Positions 42,901 to 55,370 of a stretch of 64,000 nucleotides of DNA are shown piece by piece. Within the stretch, counting starts at the first letter, position 1, and each line of letters starts with the position of its first letter. Origin of the DNA: Utricularia gibba (taxonomy: Eukaryota; Streptophyta; Magnoliopsida; Lamiales; Lentibulariaceae); contig NEEC01000011.1 in the NCBI GenBank assembly GCA_002189035.1, forward strand, positions 2,418,001 to 2,482,000, in the 5' to 3' direction. The notes beneath the pieces were generated by a model that did not search any database, had not been told where the DNA came from, and saw nothing but the letters and a program-made list of their open reading frames with translations. The translations under genes and the position numbers were made by a program.

Positions 42901-44356
42901 ATGGCGGGTGTAGCTCTGTCAAACTATCTCGCTGGGGGCTGCGGAGCGTGGGTGTACTCCGGCCACCGCCTCACGGGCCAAATTCCTCCCCTCTCCCGCC
43001 GCCGCTTAAATCTCATCAGGTGCGTTGGGGAATCATCTGACAGTGCTACCTCTAGACCCATTTCGGAAAAGGTGCCCCTGAAAGACGCGAACTCTAATGG
43101 TGTCGCGTTCGTGGGTCAGGAAGATGTGCCGCTGGAGGGGGTTATTCAGTTCGAGAAGCCCAATTCTACATCCTTTTTGGCTAAATGGGGGTACATTTTT
43201 ACTGCTTTTTTGGTGTTTGATAGAATTCCTCACTGAAGAAAGGATCGACTTTGCAGTCGCGTAGCTTTGCTTGCGTGCGGCGATGTGTCGGCTTTGCTTT
43301 TGTTCACGGCAGTCGGAAAGATTAGCCATGGATTCCCCGTCTTTGAACTTAGCACTCTGCAAACTGCTGATCCTTTTATTGCTGGTAAACTTCTTCGTGT
43401 TTGAATTGTCGATGGAGTGAGTGAAGGAACTTTCCTGATATATTCTTAGATGCGTTTTATAGCCCAAGAAAACTAACTGTCTTAAGCGCATAAGATGTAT
43501 GAGCTATAACCAAAGCTCAGTGTCCCCTTACTCCCCTTGAAGTGGATTTAGCACCTGTTGCAGTTTAGGATAATGGAAGCCCCAGCCAATTCTGTGAAAC
43601 CGCCTGTCTCTTATTTCATTGGTTTCACCTTCATTGATGTAGGATGGCTGTTGAGCGCATACTTCCTTGGAGGATACGGAGATGATGGGAAAGGAAAGAA
43701 TGGTGTGACTGCTGGTATTACTGCAGCTGCTAAATCCTGGGCCGTGGGAATTCCGGTAATTCAGCTTGAACTCCAACACTCTTTTCCAATTTGCGAAGCA
43801 GCTGTCAGTTGCTTTGCCTTTTGATGTTTGCTTATCTTTCTGCATTCAATATCTTCCGCAATTTGCTAATGCGTCAGACTATTAGTGATAACAAGTCATT
43901 TAGCAGAAATATACTCGTATTTTTGATGATGAAAAGATAAATGGTCATATATGTGAAAACTATGTGCTAGGTTAGCCCTTGAACATGGTATTCTCTTCTT
44001 GTGTTGTATTCACTACTTTGCTTCATTGCATGGTTTCATTGCCTGCTAATTTGCTTCTGTACCATGGAGCAGTTGGGATTGATTATTAGAGGTGTGACAA
44101 AAGGGCAAGTACCACCAACTGGTTTCATTTTAGTGACAATGGGAAGCACCGCAGTACTTATGATTGGATGGAGAGCATTGTTACTAAGCATTTGGCCTTC
44201 AAAGAAGAATGATGACTACAAGCAAGGGAGCCCTTTTGAACTCTTTGAGGTCATCATCTTTATGCATATTACAACTTACATTCATTCGAATTTTCTTCAA
44301 GATTGTGAATTTGGCCTTTTCTGCAGTTACTGACTTCGCTGGTCAGAAGATGGTGA
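42901..44356 (+). CDS. DUF3054 plastid membrane protein
   Basis: Exons: 42901-43190, 43257-43384, 43643-43755, 44073-44249, 44327-44356, about 245 residues, intact. The N-terminal 60 residues are Ser/Arg-rich and fit a plastid transit peptide (MAGVALSNYLAGGCGAWVYS...RRRLNLIRC). The domain starts at 'WGRVALLACGDVSALLLFTA', with further membrane-like segments 'PFIAGWLLSAYFLGGYGDDG', 'AAKSWAVGIPLGLIIRGVTK' and 'GFILVTMGSTAVLMIGWRAL', ending 'FELFELLTSLVRRW'. DUF3054 is a cyanobacterial and plant membrane family without an assigned function. Targeting is inferred. Confidence 0.85.
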
Positions 44357-44639
44357 CCTTCTTCAACCAGACAGTAGCAGCCCCATCCTTGTAATCATCC
44401 CAAGAAACAGTACAAACCATGATAAGTATTCAGATTTTTGTTCACTTCATCTCATTTGAGAAATCCCCCGTGCTCTCTCAACCAGAAGAAAAAAAGATCA
44501 TTGCCATGCAGTTTGGCTGCAGCTGGTCAACTTCTTAAACTGATCTCTTGGCTCAGAAAAGGGAGTGGAGGGGTTGACTTTGAGATCAGAGTCCACACAG
44601 CTTTACTGAAATCAAAAGCTGATAAGCATTATCATTAGC

Positions 44640-45085
44640 AGCAGCAGCGCATCTTGTTCTTGTTCCAAAACCATCTACCTGAGTGCAGCAGTGACTGCCC
44701 AAATCACTGCGTTCACAATGGTCATGACGAACCGTACTTGAATACATCCGGAAGGTCGGCGTAGCCGGCTCCACACAAGGTCAGCGACTGTTGAGAGGAA
44801 AATGGAGAGCAATTGCCAAGCTTGTAATGTAACCTCCGGAGGATTTGGAACGAAGAATCTTGTGGCGACTCCGATTATAACCGAGATCAATAACCGTATC
44901 ACCGAGGCGCCTTGTTCCGGTGGATGAAGATGTCGGGCACTGGCGGCGGAGCATTGGGTTCCGAAACGTGGTTCTGAATGGGAATTTGTGGGAATGGTGG
45001 CGCAGCCTCGCGGCAGGGGAAGTTGGTGAGCGGAGAAGAACGGCGGGAGGTAGGAGGAGAGAAGAGAACAGGCGACACTCTCCGT
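44640..45085 (-). pseudogene. Internally deleted relic of a plastid dicarboxylate transporter (DiT-like)
   Basis: Intact DiT proteins exchange malate with 2-oxoglutarate or glutamate across the plastid inner membrane and are about 550 residues. Here the first part is present in one frame: a transit-peptide-like Ser/Pro-rich stretch, then 'QGASVIRLLISVIIGVATRF', 'FVPNPPEVTLQAWQLLSIFL' and 'STVADLV'. Immediately after (about 44772-44776) the DNA encodes, in another frame, 'GAGYADLPDVFKYG' and then, after one more frame change, 'FVMTIVNAVIWAV'. These match the extreme C-terminus of the family. About 400 central residues are missing, and the junction has a TG/TGGA microhomology. The place where the family starts with Met-Glu-Ser reads ACG-GAG-AGT (45085-45083), so the start codon is lost too. 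Not translatable as a transporter. Confidence 0.75.
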
Positions 45086-45437
45086 GTGAATTGTGGAGGG
45101 ACGAGAAACACCAAATAGGGAAACGACGCCGTTTTCGAGATCAAAAGGAATGTGGACCCTCCATGACCCTGTGTGTGAACACAATATAATTCCTTGCGGG
45201 GGTAAAGATGACATTTACTATGAATCAAGCTCAAGCAGAGAGTGTGGTGCTGCTGCATCTGCAACAAGACCAGATCACAAGGAAGAACGAATAGGCTGAT
45301 GCAAAGGCCCCTGAAGCTATAGACAGACACATGGATTATACAGAAGAGCTGAAAACCTGCAACAACATCAACCTTCACTACTAGCTGCCAATTTGTGAGG
45401 GATCAGTTGGTGTAACTAGTAGCCTTTTACCAAGGTG
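45086..45437. other. Short spacer: relic upstream remnant and CAMTA 3' region
   Basis: 352 bp containing what was presumably the promoter of the transporter relic and the 3' UTR of the CAMTA gene. No other feature seen. Confidence 0.4.
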
Positions 45438-48400
45438 TCATTGGTATGTTAGAGTCATGAAGGACTCATCCTCCAACAGGCTTGGGATGTCGATAAGATC
45501 ATCATCGGGATAGTCGGAGTAGTCCATGTTTTCCAGAGCCTCAAGGATCATTGCATCTGATGCATCCTGGAAAAAATGATCAACCATGAGTGTTTGCTTT
45601 CAAGCAAGACAGTGGTACATGGGGAAACAGCAAGACAAAAGCAGACATAGTTGCTCATCAGAAGTGGGATCTGTTTAGAAACATTAGAATGTCAAAGCCA
45701 GGAGGGCTCATCACATGCATGTTCCAAGTGGGAATGAATCAATCAAGCGCTTGGCTTGATGTGTGGATAATAATCATTCGTGTTGTTGATGTGTGGTTTA
45801 CAGAAAGCATGAATTACCTTGGCTTCACGGAAGCCTTCAGCAGCAGTGAGGAGCCTACGGTACTGAGCTCTTGCTTCGGGATGTTGAGCCATGGATTTAA
45901 CCCTATCAAGAGCTTTTTGCATCCTTACCTCAGTTTGCCTTCTTCCCTCCTTAAAAACTTCGTAGACTTCTTCTGATGGTTGTGCTCTACTGCCACCTTC
46001 TATGGTAGACTCCGTTTGAGATTCATTATTCCGGAATCCACGCAATCCGCTTGCTTTGCGTCTCCAGCGCAAAATTGCCTTCTCCATTATACCCACTGAC
46101 CAGAGTATGTTGTGTTTTTTCCTTGCCTGATGCCCCGAAAATGAGCCTTGAAAGAGAAAAACACAAGCTTATTTCATGAGAAAAGAGGCAGTTTCACTAT
46201 CAAGCAAAGCACATGTATCATGTATTTCTGTGGCACAAGGTCGCCTAGTATGGCATTCCCCCACAAAGAAACTACTCCACCTTCATCAATGCAGACTTTT
46301 GAAAGCAATTAAATTCTATGTCTTCACAGAATTCTATGTATCAATTCTGGAACAGAAGAAGCAAAAAACCTGGATCTTGACAGCCTTTTGACGAAGGAGA
46401 AGAAATTCTTTTCGCTTCTTCCAACCACGATACTTTTTCTGAATATGGGTGGCAGCGGCGTTGGCCTTGTGGGAAGACTGGCCGAGCCTGGATGTTCTTC
46501 CAGATCTAACAGCTTGCTTATCTGGAACGAGAAGTTCATTGGACTCACTCTCAAGAAACTGCTTTCTCTGAAATGATTGAATCCGGAAAATTTGGTGAAT
46601 GCGAGCAGCTGCCTGGGTGGCATTACAGACCGCAGCAAGTGAATCCTTGAGTGAGTGCTTATCTGGAACATCTTCTTCCTTTGTGCAAGAAGCTGCTCTG
46701 TCTGAAAGTGTCTCAACTGCTTTTACTTCAGAGACTGAGGTGCCTTCGTCATTCACTCTCAGAGTAGAGAGGTGTGTGGTCAAGGAAATCTCGGCAAGAA
46801 ACCCAGAAATACCCTTGTAGCCGTTGGAAGAAGCCAGGTCAGCAGGAGTTCTGGATAGTGGATACTCAGAAGATGGGTGTGTCAATACTCCAGGCGCTGC
46901 ACCAAGAGAAACCAGAACAGCGACAGCCTCCTCCCTATCATTTAAGGAGAGCATTAGCCTTATGTCATTTCTTCCCTTAATGAGGTTTTTCTACTTGATT
47001 AAGGCATGGAATAAAAAGATAAAAAAAACATCAAGAAATTCCTGCTGAATTGGATGAACAAAACATGTGATGTGAAACCTGTAACGGAAGTGCAGATTAA
47101 GTAACAAGTTCTACCGTTTTCTAAGAAAACACAGGTGCAGATGACGCGAAAACACTAAAACTGAGCAAGCAGTAGGACACGTTCTAGTCAAGGGTATCAA
47201 TATTCATTGTGAGTGAAGGAGATCTCTCTCTGAAGTAGCAGATAAACTATGCCCAGGCGTAGATGATACCTTTATATAAACAAGGATAATTACCTGCCAT
47301 AAAACGCAGCCCAATGAAGTGCTGTCCACCCATACTTGTCACGGAAATCAATCTTAACTCCTGATAAAATAAACGGCTCAAAAGCCCAGATAAAACCAAG
47401 GGCAGCAGCTAGGTGCATTGCACTTTGACCAAATTTGTCAAGAAGTGTAAGTCCCTTCCCATCTTCAGCTACTCTAAGAAGAATCCAGGCGAAGAATGCG
47501 TCTTTTAGGTTCTTCTCAATGAGGAGATCTCCAATACTTTTCTCCAGGCTATTTTCAGCTTCCTGGGAAATCATTTGAAGGTTAATAATCTGCTCCTGAG
47601 CATCATTTCCAGTAGAACTTTGAGGACTTCCTTGTGGTTCTAGGCCCAATATCATCTCAAATCTTTGATATAGATGCATCACTGCTACAGAACCTACTTC
47701 AATGGGGCTTGATATTGGATCAAGTCCAGCCCTATATTCAAATTCCCGAATCTCACTGCAAGCCAATCTGTTTGAACAGGTTACATATAAAGGAACAGAT
47801 CCAGGACTGTTAGGTGGCGCTGCGCAGCAAATAATACCATCAGCTAAAACCTGTGCCGGAACCTCCACCTGCCCAAACATGATTGAAAATCTGGATTCCG
47901 ATAAATCTGCCACATTCTTGAGGAACTTCCCAGTGATAAGGACCTGATTTTGAAGGCAAAAAAAAAAAAAAAAAAATGATGTCAATAATAGTAATGGCAA
48001 TTGAAATTGCTTGGTCCCTTCACCCACAAACTACATGGAAGGCCTTAAATGAAAGTTTGAAAACGAGAATATCAAAGCAAAATCATCAAAGCATGGTATG
48101 TTTTTGGAAGCTGGACTACAAAAGACTCAAGGACACCTTTAAAATTAAACAACAGTACCTTGGTTTCACGATTGGAGTAAGCCCAGTGAGGTGAAAAAAG
48201 AGTAATCGAGAAGAGCTGATCCCGAGAAATAGAAGGACTCATTGTGTCCACACCATCTTGCAACTGCACGGGTATGTTTGATTCATACTCACCTCCCATA
48301 ATACTCCATGAAATTCCACCGCTTGGCTGCACTGTCAATTCATCAACGTCTCCAAGTTCGGTCATCCAACGAGTGAAACTGTCAACTTTCTTCAAGCCAT

Positions 48401-51400
48401 CTTCTGAGTGCAAACTACCAAGAAGGGGCTTTCTCATGGGGAAAGAGTAACCTTCATTTCCCATATCTGTCATACCACTCTCAAAATTTAGGGTGGAAGT
48501 AATTCCCATCTCTTGGTCAGATGTGAACAATGGAAGGTTTCCATTTTTCTCGTCATAATATTGACGAAATAGGCCCATGTCAGTAATTTCTTCAGGAGGA
48601 ACAGATATGTCTGAAAGTGGGTAACTTATTCCAAGCGAATTCGCATGGGAAGGCACAGTAGATGTAGATTCCTGATTGTAGCCGGCCTTTCCTGCTGGAA
48701 AACAGCATTATTGCAAAACTGTTACGCAAATTATTTAGTGCGTGAAATTCCTGCAGTAAATACCTGCTACAGGATTGCAAGTGACATCGGGCCAATAGGC
48801 TAAATCAACCGGTGCTGCAGCCGCCAATGAATAGCTTCCTCCACTAAAATCCCCATTTCCATTATCTAGTGGGAATGGCACTGAAGTCCGTCCATAAATG
48901 CCCTGTGTTTCTGCAATAGTACCAAATTTACCTCAGTTTGTTTACAGCACTTAATGTGAATAAAACCTTAAACAACAAAAAATTTAAAAGCGAGAAAAGG
49001 AAAATGTTGAATACCTGCAGTCAAAGGTGAACTGTAAGAACTCGAATGGGTATAATGACTATCATCTTGTAATGAAGAATCCGGATATGAATGAAATTCA
49101 GAAGTTCCCTGGTGATAATTCACTGAAAGTAATAGATGAAAGGGCATCATCGGAAGATAACATTTTGATCACTATCAAGGAAGTGCTTACCGGATTCAGC
49201 ATCAGCATACGCTGATGACGGACTACAAGGACTTGTTCCACGAGACCTCGTAGACATTGAACTGTCTGTTCCAGGATTTAAACCAACTCCATCGTCTCTG
49301 ACACCACTGATATTTGCTTTATGTCCCTAAAAAGTAATAAAGAATTCAACACATTGAAGATGTTCGACAACAATCCATCCAGGCGTGATTTGTCAGAAAA
49401 GCAGCTTAAGCAAGGTACACTTACATATTACCCTGTTAATTTTCAAGCAATATACACACTACCCTCTGGGATTAAAATCCTAGGCGCATGCTCTACTCAT
49501 TAGAACCATGTGTCACTATGCTACCAAGCTATGCATAGTACGTTGTTCTAGCAGGAGGTTTTGCCTTATCAAATGGTGATGTTACAAATAAGTGAGACAT
49601 CCATGCAAATGGCACAATAGCATGGGTTTTATTGTTTCGTTTGATATTATTAGAGGTATCATGATCATCATGATTATTGATATAACAGCGCATTTGTTTA
49701 TCACATATAATAAAATGGATCAAATACAATAAACTATGATTCACATATTTCTCAACTACAATCATTGCTAACCTTAATTTCCAAGTAGTGCACAAATACT
49801 ATATGCATGAGATCCCTGAAAAAAAAATTATAAAAAAAAGTTAAACTTCAGTTCCGGTACATGCTCTTTTTGTGTGCATTTGAAACAAATAGCATACATG
49901 CTCAAACTATAAGGTTTCTTATAGTATTAATATAGAAGCAAAGAATGCACGGCAAATGATGGTAAGTGAATATTTAAATATAACGGGAAACCGAGAACCC
50001 CGTGTAATCTTGAAACAAAAAAAAAAAAGAAAAAAGACAGGTGAAATGCTGACCCATATGCAGGAGATGTTCATCTGTTTAGATCTATGTTGAGAGATTA
50101 AAACGGTCAGTTTTTTCCTCACATTAAAAAATAACATGTGATCATTTCTAATCATTTGAAACACGATTTGAGGTACAGTTTCAAGCTTCAGATCATTCCC
50201 ATAAAATCTCAAAAAAAAAAAAACGATAATCAATACAAGAACTTGAAAATCCAAGACTAAATAAGGAAATTATCAAGGAAAAATGCTTTTTTTACTAAAA
50301 ACATAGTTTGGTGTTCGCCTAAAACAACTTCCCAGATGATGATGAAGTGATAGCAGTTAAAACTTACGGCTCAAGTAACCAGTAACTGCGCCTCTGGAAA
50401 TTCTCGTTGTCTTCCCCATGGGCATAATAACAGTGCAGCATATCAATGCTTCCAACCTGAGTAGATGTCGGAGGTAATAGTGAGAGGGAAGAATTATCTA
50501 AGTTCAACAGGATTAGCATGTTTTCTCGATACAGGCATATGTTGTCCATGGCATTGCGAAAAAAAAAAAATTAGCGGAAGCAGCTCATTCAGGAAAAGAG
50601 GTACACAGTGAGAATATGGTAAAAAAGTTATATTGGCAAATGTTGTCCACGGCATTGTGAGAAAAAAAACACAATGATAACTTTTTTTATCATACGTTCA
50701 TTGGCATAAATTCAAGAAAAAGACAGTGTGCCACAGGAAACGCATACCTTCAATTTTTCATGGGCTTCCTTAACTGTCTTTCCATCCTTTTTCTTTCTCC
50801 AATTATGTCCATCCTTTCTAAAGTACCTTAATGCCTTGCGGTCAAAAAGGAAAACAGAACCACCTGGGAAGCATAATGCATCATTAGACACAACCATGCA
50901 GCTTAACACTTGAGTGCACGTGCTTGACTCTAAAGCACCAACTAAATAGAAAGCATGCAGCATGAGCAAAGAGAGGTGATTTGTTTCCATTGGTTATATT
51001 CATCAAAATACGAAACCTGATTCCAGACGAACATTTGAAGGGAGCTTGTAATAATTCATCATGATAAGACTACGAACAGTAAAATCCAACTTTGGTCACA
51101 CGGAAATAAAGATTTGATAAGGAGCCCTAAAAAACTACTACTAGCAGACAGGGTATGAAAAAAGCGAAAAATCATCAACAAAAGTTAGTAGTAAGATAGA
51201 GGTGCCTGAAACTTCATCTTAATTTACATGGAAGATAAAATGCTATGGGTCTTATATTAATCATCAAGGAGTGCATGATCTTTCTAATTTTACTTGATCC
51301 TTCAGAATCATTCATGGAAAAGAAGGAAATGAAAGCATACAAAAGGAAAAGTACAAATAAAGAAAGACATACTTATCGGTTTACACGGAGACTCCGAAGA

Positions 51401-51836
51401 AATATTAAAGTTTTGGTAGTTTCGTAAAATTTCACAAATTTCAGCAGGTCTCAGCCATCGACTTTGGGCTTCGTAGAGTGTCTTCTGAATATCTGTAAGT
51501 TTCAAGACCAGATACTAACAATTAGACGTCATAGCAGCAATAACAGTCGTAAGAAACTAGCACCCCCACTAAACCACTTCATCAAACCAACCCAAAGCTC
51601 AGATCATCTAACAGCTTAGCAAAACCAACCAAATCCAAGGAAATCAATGACTTCGGCAATCAGTTAGCACAATCGATTCACACACACACTCCCTAAAACA
51701 GTCACTCTGCAAACCTCAAACAACGATCACTCACAAGCCCTAGAAAATCAAATTTCCCCCAGTTTACACAGACAACAGCAAAAGAAAACCATACAGTCAC
51801 CGTACCCAGCTGAAGTACTGGTCCGCTTTCATCCAT
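45438..51836 (-). CDS. CAMTA5: Calmodulin-binding transcription activator, CAMTA5/6-like; frame broken once
   Basis: Calcium/calmodulin-responsive nuclear transcription factor of cold and defence responses. Thirteen exons on the minus strand: 51836-51806, 51492-51373, 50863-50748, 50456-50368, 49815-49773, 49326-49191, 49122-49015, 48910-48764, 48691-48159, 47943-47294, 46934-46370, 46146-45818, 45566-45438, about 998 residues. The CG-1 DNA-binding domain is 'AQSRWLRPAEICEILRNYQN', 'GGSVFLFDRKALRYFRKDGH', 'KKKDGKTVKEAHEKLKVGSI' and 'CYYAHGEDNENFQRRSYWLL'. A TIG-like domain ('VLITGKFLKNVADLSESRFS'), ankyrin repeats ('DFRDKYGWTALHWAAFYGRE'), IQ motifs ('ATHIQKKYRGWKKRKEFLLL') and the calmodulin-binding helix 'SVGIMEKAILRWRRKASGLR' follow. 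At the start of exon 12 the IQ motif breaks at a GGGG run (plus 46133-46136); one G is missing. Large introns lie at 49816-50367 and 50864-51372. Confidence 0.88.
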
Positions 51837-53127
51837 AACTTCTCCAGCCCTATGCTCCCCAATCAGCTCACGAAACCATGGTGTGAAACTCCAACTAACC
51901 AACACATTCGCAGTGGATTCCGATATTTATAGCGCGGGCGAAATATACCCTTTTCACAACAGCAACGCAAGGGAAGCCAGCAGACATGCGGTAAACAAAT
52001 AGCGCACCGCCACGTGGCGAGATAAATGCAACTCCAGGCCTCCTGCCCAGATTTTACGTTGAATTATTGGTACCCTTGGGACCCGGCGCTCCCGTCGACA
52101 CGTCACTGTACTGAATTATTGTTATTTATTTAGAATTTTTTAATAATTATAGTTTAATTATATAATTCCATGTTATCCTCATTTCTTTATTGATTTAGAA
52201 ATTTGGTCATCTTATTATATATGTGTAAAAAATTAGTCATTCTTGAAATTAATTTTTTTATTAATCCATGAAATAAAAAAAGGAAAATAATCCGATTTGT
52301 AATTCACTACTGCCTCTTACAATTTTCAACTGCTACACCCAAATCAATTGATGGGTCACATTATTACATCGGACTTAGGCGTCCCCCAACGACGTCGTTA
52401 CGTCCTAATGCGCAATCTCAAGATTTTCTTCATTAACTTCCAATCATTGGGCTATGGAGAAGCACGTGGCACACCGTTGACCTAGTCAATGGATAAGAAC
52501 CGTTGACAACCTTGCCTATCATCTAAACCACTAGCACTTGAACTTTGAAATAGTAACTCTGAACAAATTATATTCTAGTTTTTATATTTATATTCACGAA
52601 TTTTATATATAATTATTTTTTATTTTTACTAAAATTGAAAAAAAAAAATGCGACAGTCGTTTCTCATAATCAATTTTTATAATAATTTCTATATTTTTTT
52701 TTTGAGAGAGGAGATATAAAGATACAATAATATAATGGGAAATAATGAGTAATTTAATTATCATTCTTGCATGAATATTATATGGAAGGAATATAAATGG
52801 TAACGGCGGCTGATCAAAAGGAATCCGTTGTATGTGATTGTGTGGTATCTGGAAAGACACGTGGAGGGCTAGATTTTGCGCACGCTAGCCACCAGAGAAA
52901 ACTTGGGAAGAAAGAAAGGTCGGGGGGTTAGGCGTTTCTGTCTTTTAGCGACTAATCGCCTGCTTCTCACGTACATAGACCCTCCATTTGCGTTCTGCCA
53001 CGTCATACACAAGTGAACTAGGAATTGTCCGTTCGTGTGCACCCACACACGCCTTCTTATACCGTTCCATTCCATGCTGTTGCCGCCATACTCGAAGCGT
53101 TTCAGAAGAGTCGCCGCTCTCTTTTGG
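51837..53127. promoter_or_regulatory. Divergent upstream region of CAMTA and AOX2 with TATA box, G-boxes and W-boxes
   Basis: A CAMTA TATA box (minus strand TATAAATA) lies at 51924-51931, about 90 bp before its start. The perfect palindrome GCCACGTGGC is at 52009-52018. Further CACGTG sites are at 52463-52468 (CACGTGGC) and 52858-52863. W-box cores TTGAC occur at about 52477 and 52503, with an inverse GTCAA between. 52120-52300 and 52560-52760 are AT-rich. Stress-response control of AOX2 or CAMTA is an inference from these motifs. Confidence 0.5.
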
Positions 53128-55091
53128 ATGATGAACCACTTCGTGACGAAGACGGTGATGAGAAGTCTAATGGTTGGAGGCTCCGCCGCCAACTTTAGTA
53201 GGTTGCCACCCGTGGCGGCGCATTTGATGGTGCCGTTAGAAGATTCAGCGGCGTCGCGAATAGTTGTGACTGGATGGAAGCGTTTGATGAATACTCAGGC
53301 GGAGGCTTCGGCGACACCGGAGCTTGCGGAGAAGAACGTGAAAACAAGCGATGCTCCGGATCAAAACGTGGAGAAGGGAAACGCAGTGGTTTCGAGCTAT
53401 TGGGGCATTTCGCGGCCAAAAATCACTCGAGAAGACGGCACCGAGTGGCCTTGGAACTGTTTCATGGTAATTTTATCCTGATTTGGATGCTGTAAGATTA
53501 GGCTTACCATCTTGTGTTTGCAATCCTGATTTCCCTGAAGATGTATCTTTGATGTCATTGCCCTGTTTCGAAGTTGCAATAGAATATCGCACAACCCTCT
53601 GTTATTGAACAAGGTCCGTCGTCGAAAACATTTGATCTACATAACTAGTTCTTTTTTTTTTTTTTTTTTTTTGAGAAATTCGTCGATTACAAACTTGGAT
53701 TATACAGATATGAAGGCTGTGCGAGATGATTTCTGAATTATTTGGCAAGTTGGTCGCTTGTTTCAATGACCGTTGTTGTGATGCAGCCATGGGACACGTA
53801 TGAGGCCAATATATCTATTGACCTTCAAAAGCACCATGTTCCAAAGACATTTCTTGACAAGGTGGCATACCGCACGGTGAAGCTTCTTAGAGTTCCTACA
53901 GATTTGTTTTTCCAGGTACTTTTTCTCCATCGCCCTAGCAAATTGTCGTTTCCTTGCTTTTCGAAGATGAGATTTGGTTCTATTGCGTTTAGAAGGTACG
54001 CAGTTTAGTTGCATCCACTTTCCTCTTGTCAAGTTGGGGAATTTAAACTTCATACCTGATAATTGTGGTCCCTGCTACATACTTATGCTAAAATATCAAT
54101 CGTCCTGCAGAGACGATATGGCTGCCGGGCAATGATGCTTGAGACAGTGGCTGCTGTTCCTGGAATGGTGGGAGGAATGCTGTTGCATCTCAAGTCTCTG
54201 CGCAGGTTCCAGCAAAGTGGCGGTTGGATTAAAGCTTTGCTTGAAGAAGCTGAGAATGAGAGAATGCATTTGATGACAATGGTGGAACTTGTGCAGCCAG
54301 CCTGGTACGAAAGGTGGCTAGTTCTTGCCGTTCAAGGAGTGTTCTTTAATGCATTCTTCGGAATGTACCTGGCATCCCCCAAGCTTGCTCATAGGATTGT
54401 TGGTTACCTGGAGGAAGAAGCAATACACTCCTACACAGAGTACTTGAAGGATATAGACAGCGGTAAAATTGAAAACGTTGCTGCTCCTGCTATTGCAATT
54501 GACTACTGGAGACTTCCCAGAAATGCTACTCTCAAAGATGTCATCACTGTTATCCGTGCGGATGAGGCTCACCATCGCGATGTCAACCATTTTGCTTCTG
54601 TGAGTTCTTTGCCTTCTCGTAATGCTTGCCTTTAAGTTCTCATTTTGTGTGATCTCAGTCATGTGCAGCTGATTCTTTTACCCCTACGGCACTTCATTAG
54701 GCTTATTCCACTAGGAAAACCTTTTTTCTTTTTTCGATGTTTTCTTATCCGAAAATTTGGAAAAACAGGGAGTTATGCGAGACATAAGCTATTATCTGAC
54801 ATCTTGAATTTTTAAAAGAGCTTTAACCTACATTTTACAGTGTTACAGTAACACCATCATGTTACACTTCAATGTTTTTCATCTTTCTTATTGCAATCCT
54901 GGAAACACTTCTTCCACTGCTCTCTTCATGATGGATCAAAAGCAAAATTGTTTTATCCTGTAGCCAGTTCCGAAAGAGCATTCAGTTTTCGCTATCATCT
55001 TAGTTGATTGCCATATTGGGGTTATTTGCAGGATATCCATTTCCAGGGTAAGGAACTGAGGGATGCACCAGCGCCTCTTGGATACCACTAG
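53128..55091 (+). CDS. AOX2: Mitochondrial alternative oxidase, AOX2 type
   Basis: Di-iron ubiquinol oxidase of the inner mitochondrial membrane that bypasses complexes III and IV. Exons 53128-53466, 53787-53915, 54111-54599, 55032-55091; the 129-489-57(+stop) bp pattern is the canonical AOX structure. About 338 residues. I start at 53128/53131 ([18 protein letters not shown]), which gives an Arg/Ser-rich presequence; upstream in-frame Met codons would lengthen it. Iron ligands are in '[12 protein letters not shown]', '[14 protein letters not shown]' and '[15 protein letters not shown]'. The regulatory first cysteine is present ('WNCFMPWDTY'). The second is Leu in '[13 protein letters not shown]', as known in the AOX2 subtype. 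Ends 'APAPLGYH'. Intact. Confidence 0.95.
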
Positions 55092-55370
55092 TAACAGAAC
55101 AGCTCCTCCACAATGGCTTGACAGTCGGTATGACTCAAAAAGCAAGAAGTCTCCAGGTACTTCAACTGCCTTGTGTAGTAAGTGCAGTGTTCGTCCCGTG
55201 TTATCATGTGAACTTCCAAATACAATGAACTATGTTGGATGAAACACACGAGTATGTAAATGCAATTTACTTTTAATCCCTGGCCGGGAACTGTGTGTAT
55301 TCCACCATGCTGCATTATGCGATCTATGTATACATAACTCAATATCCTTATGGCGATGAAGACATTTTTT

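Noticed and set aside
44675-45214. 179-residue open frame as a functional small membrane protein
   Set aside because: Its first part matches the N-terminus of dicarboxylate transporters, and its second part is mostly the same family's C-terminus read in the wrong frame. It is a deletion relic, not a gene.
52869-53192. Reverse-strand frames just upstream of AOX2
   Set aside because: They overlap the AOX2 leader and presequence and show no conserved features.
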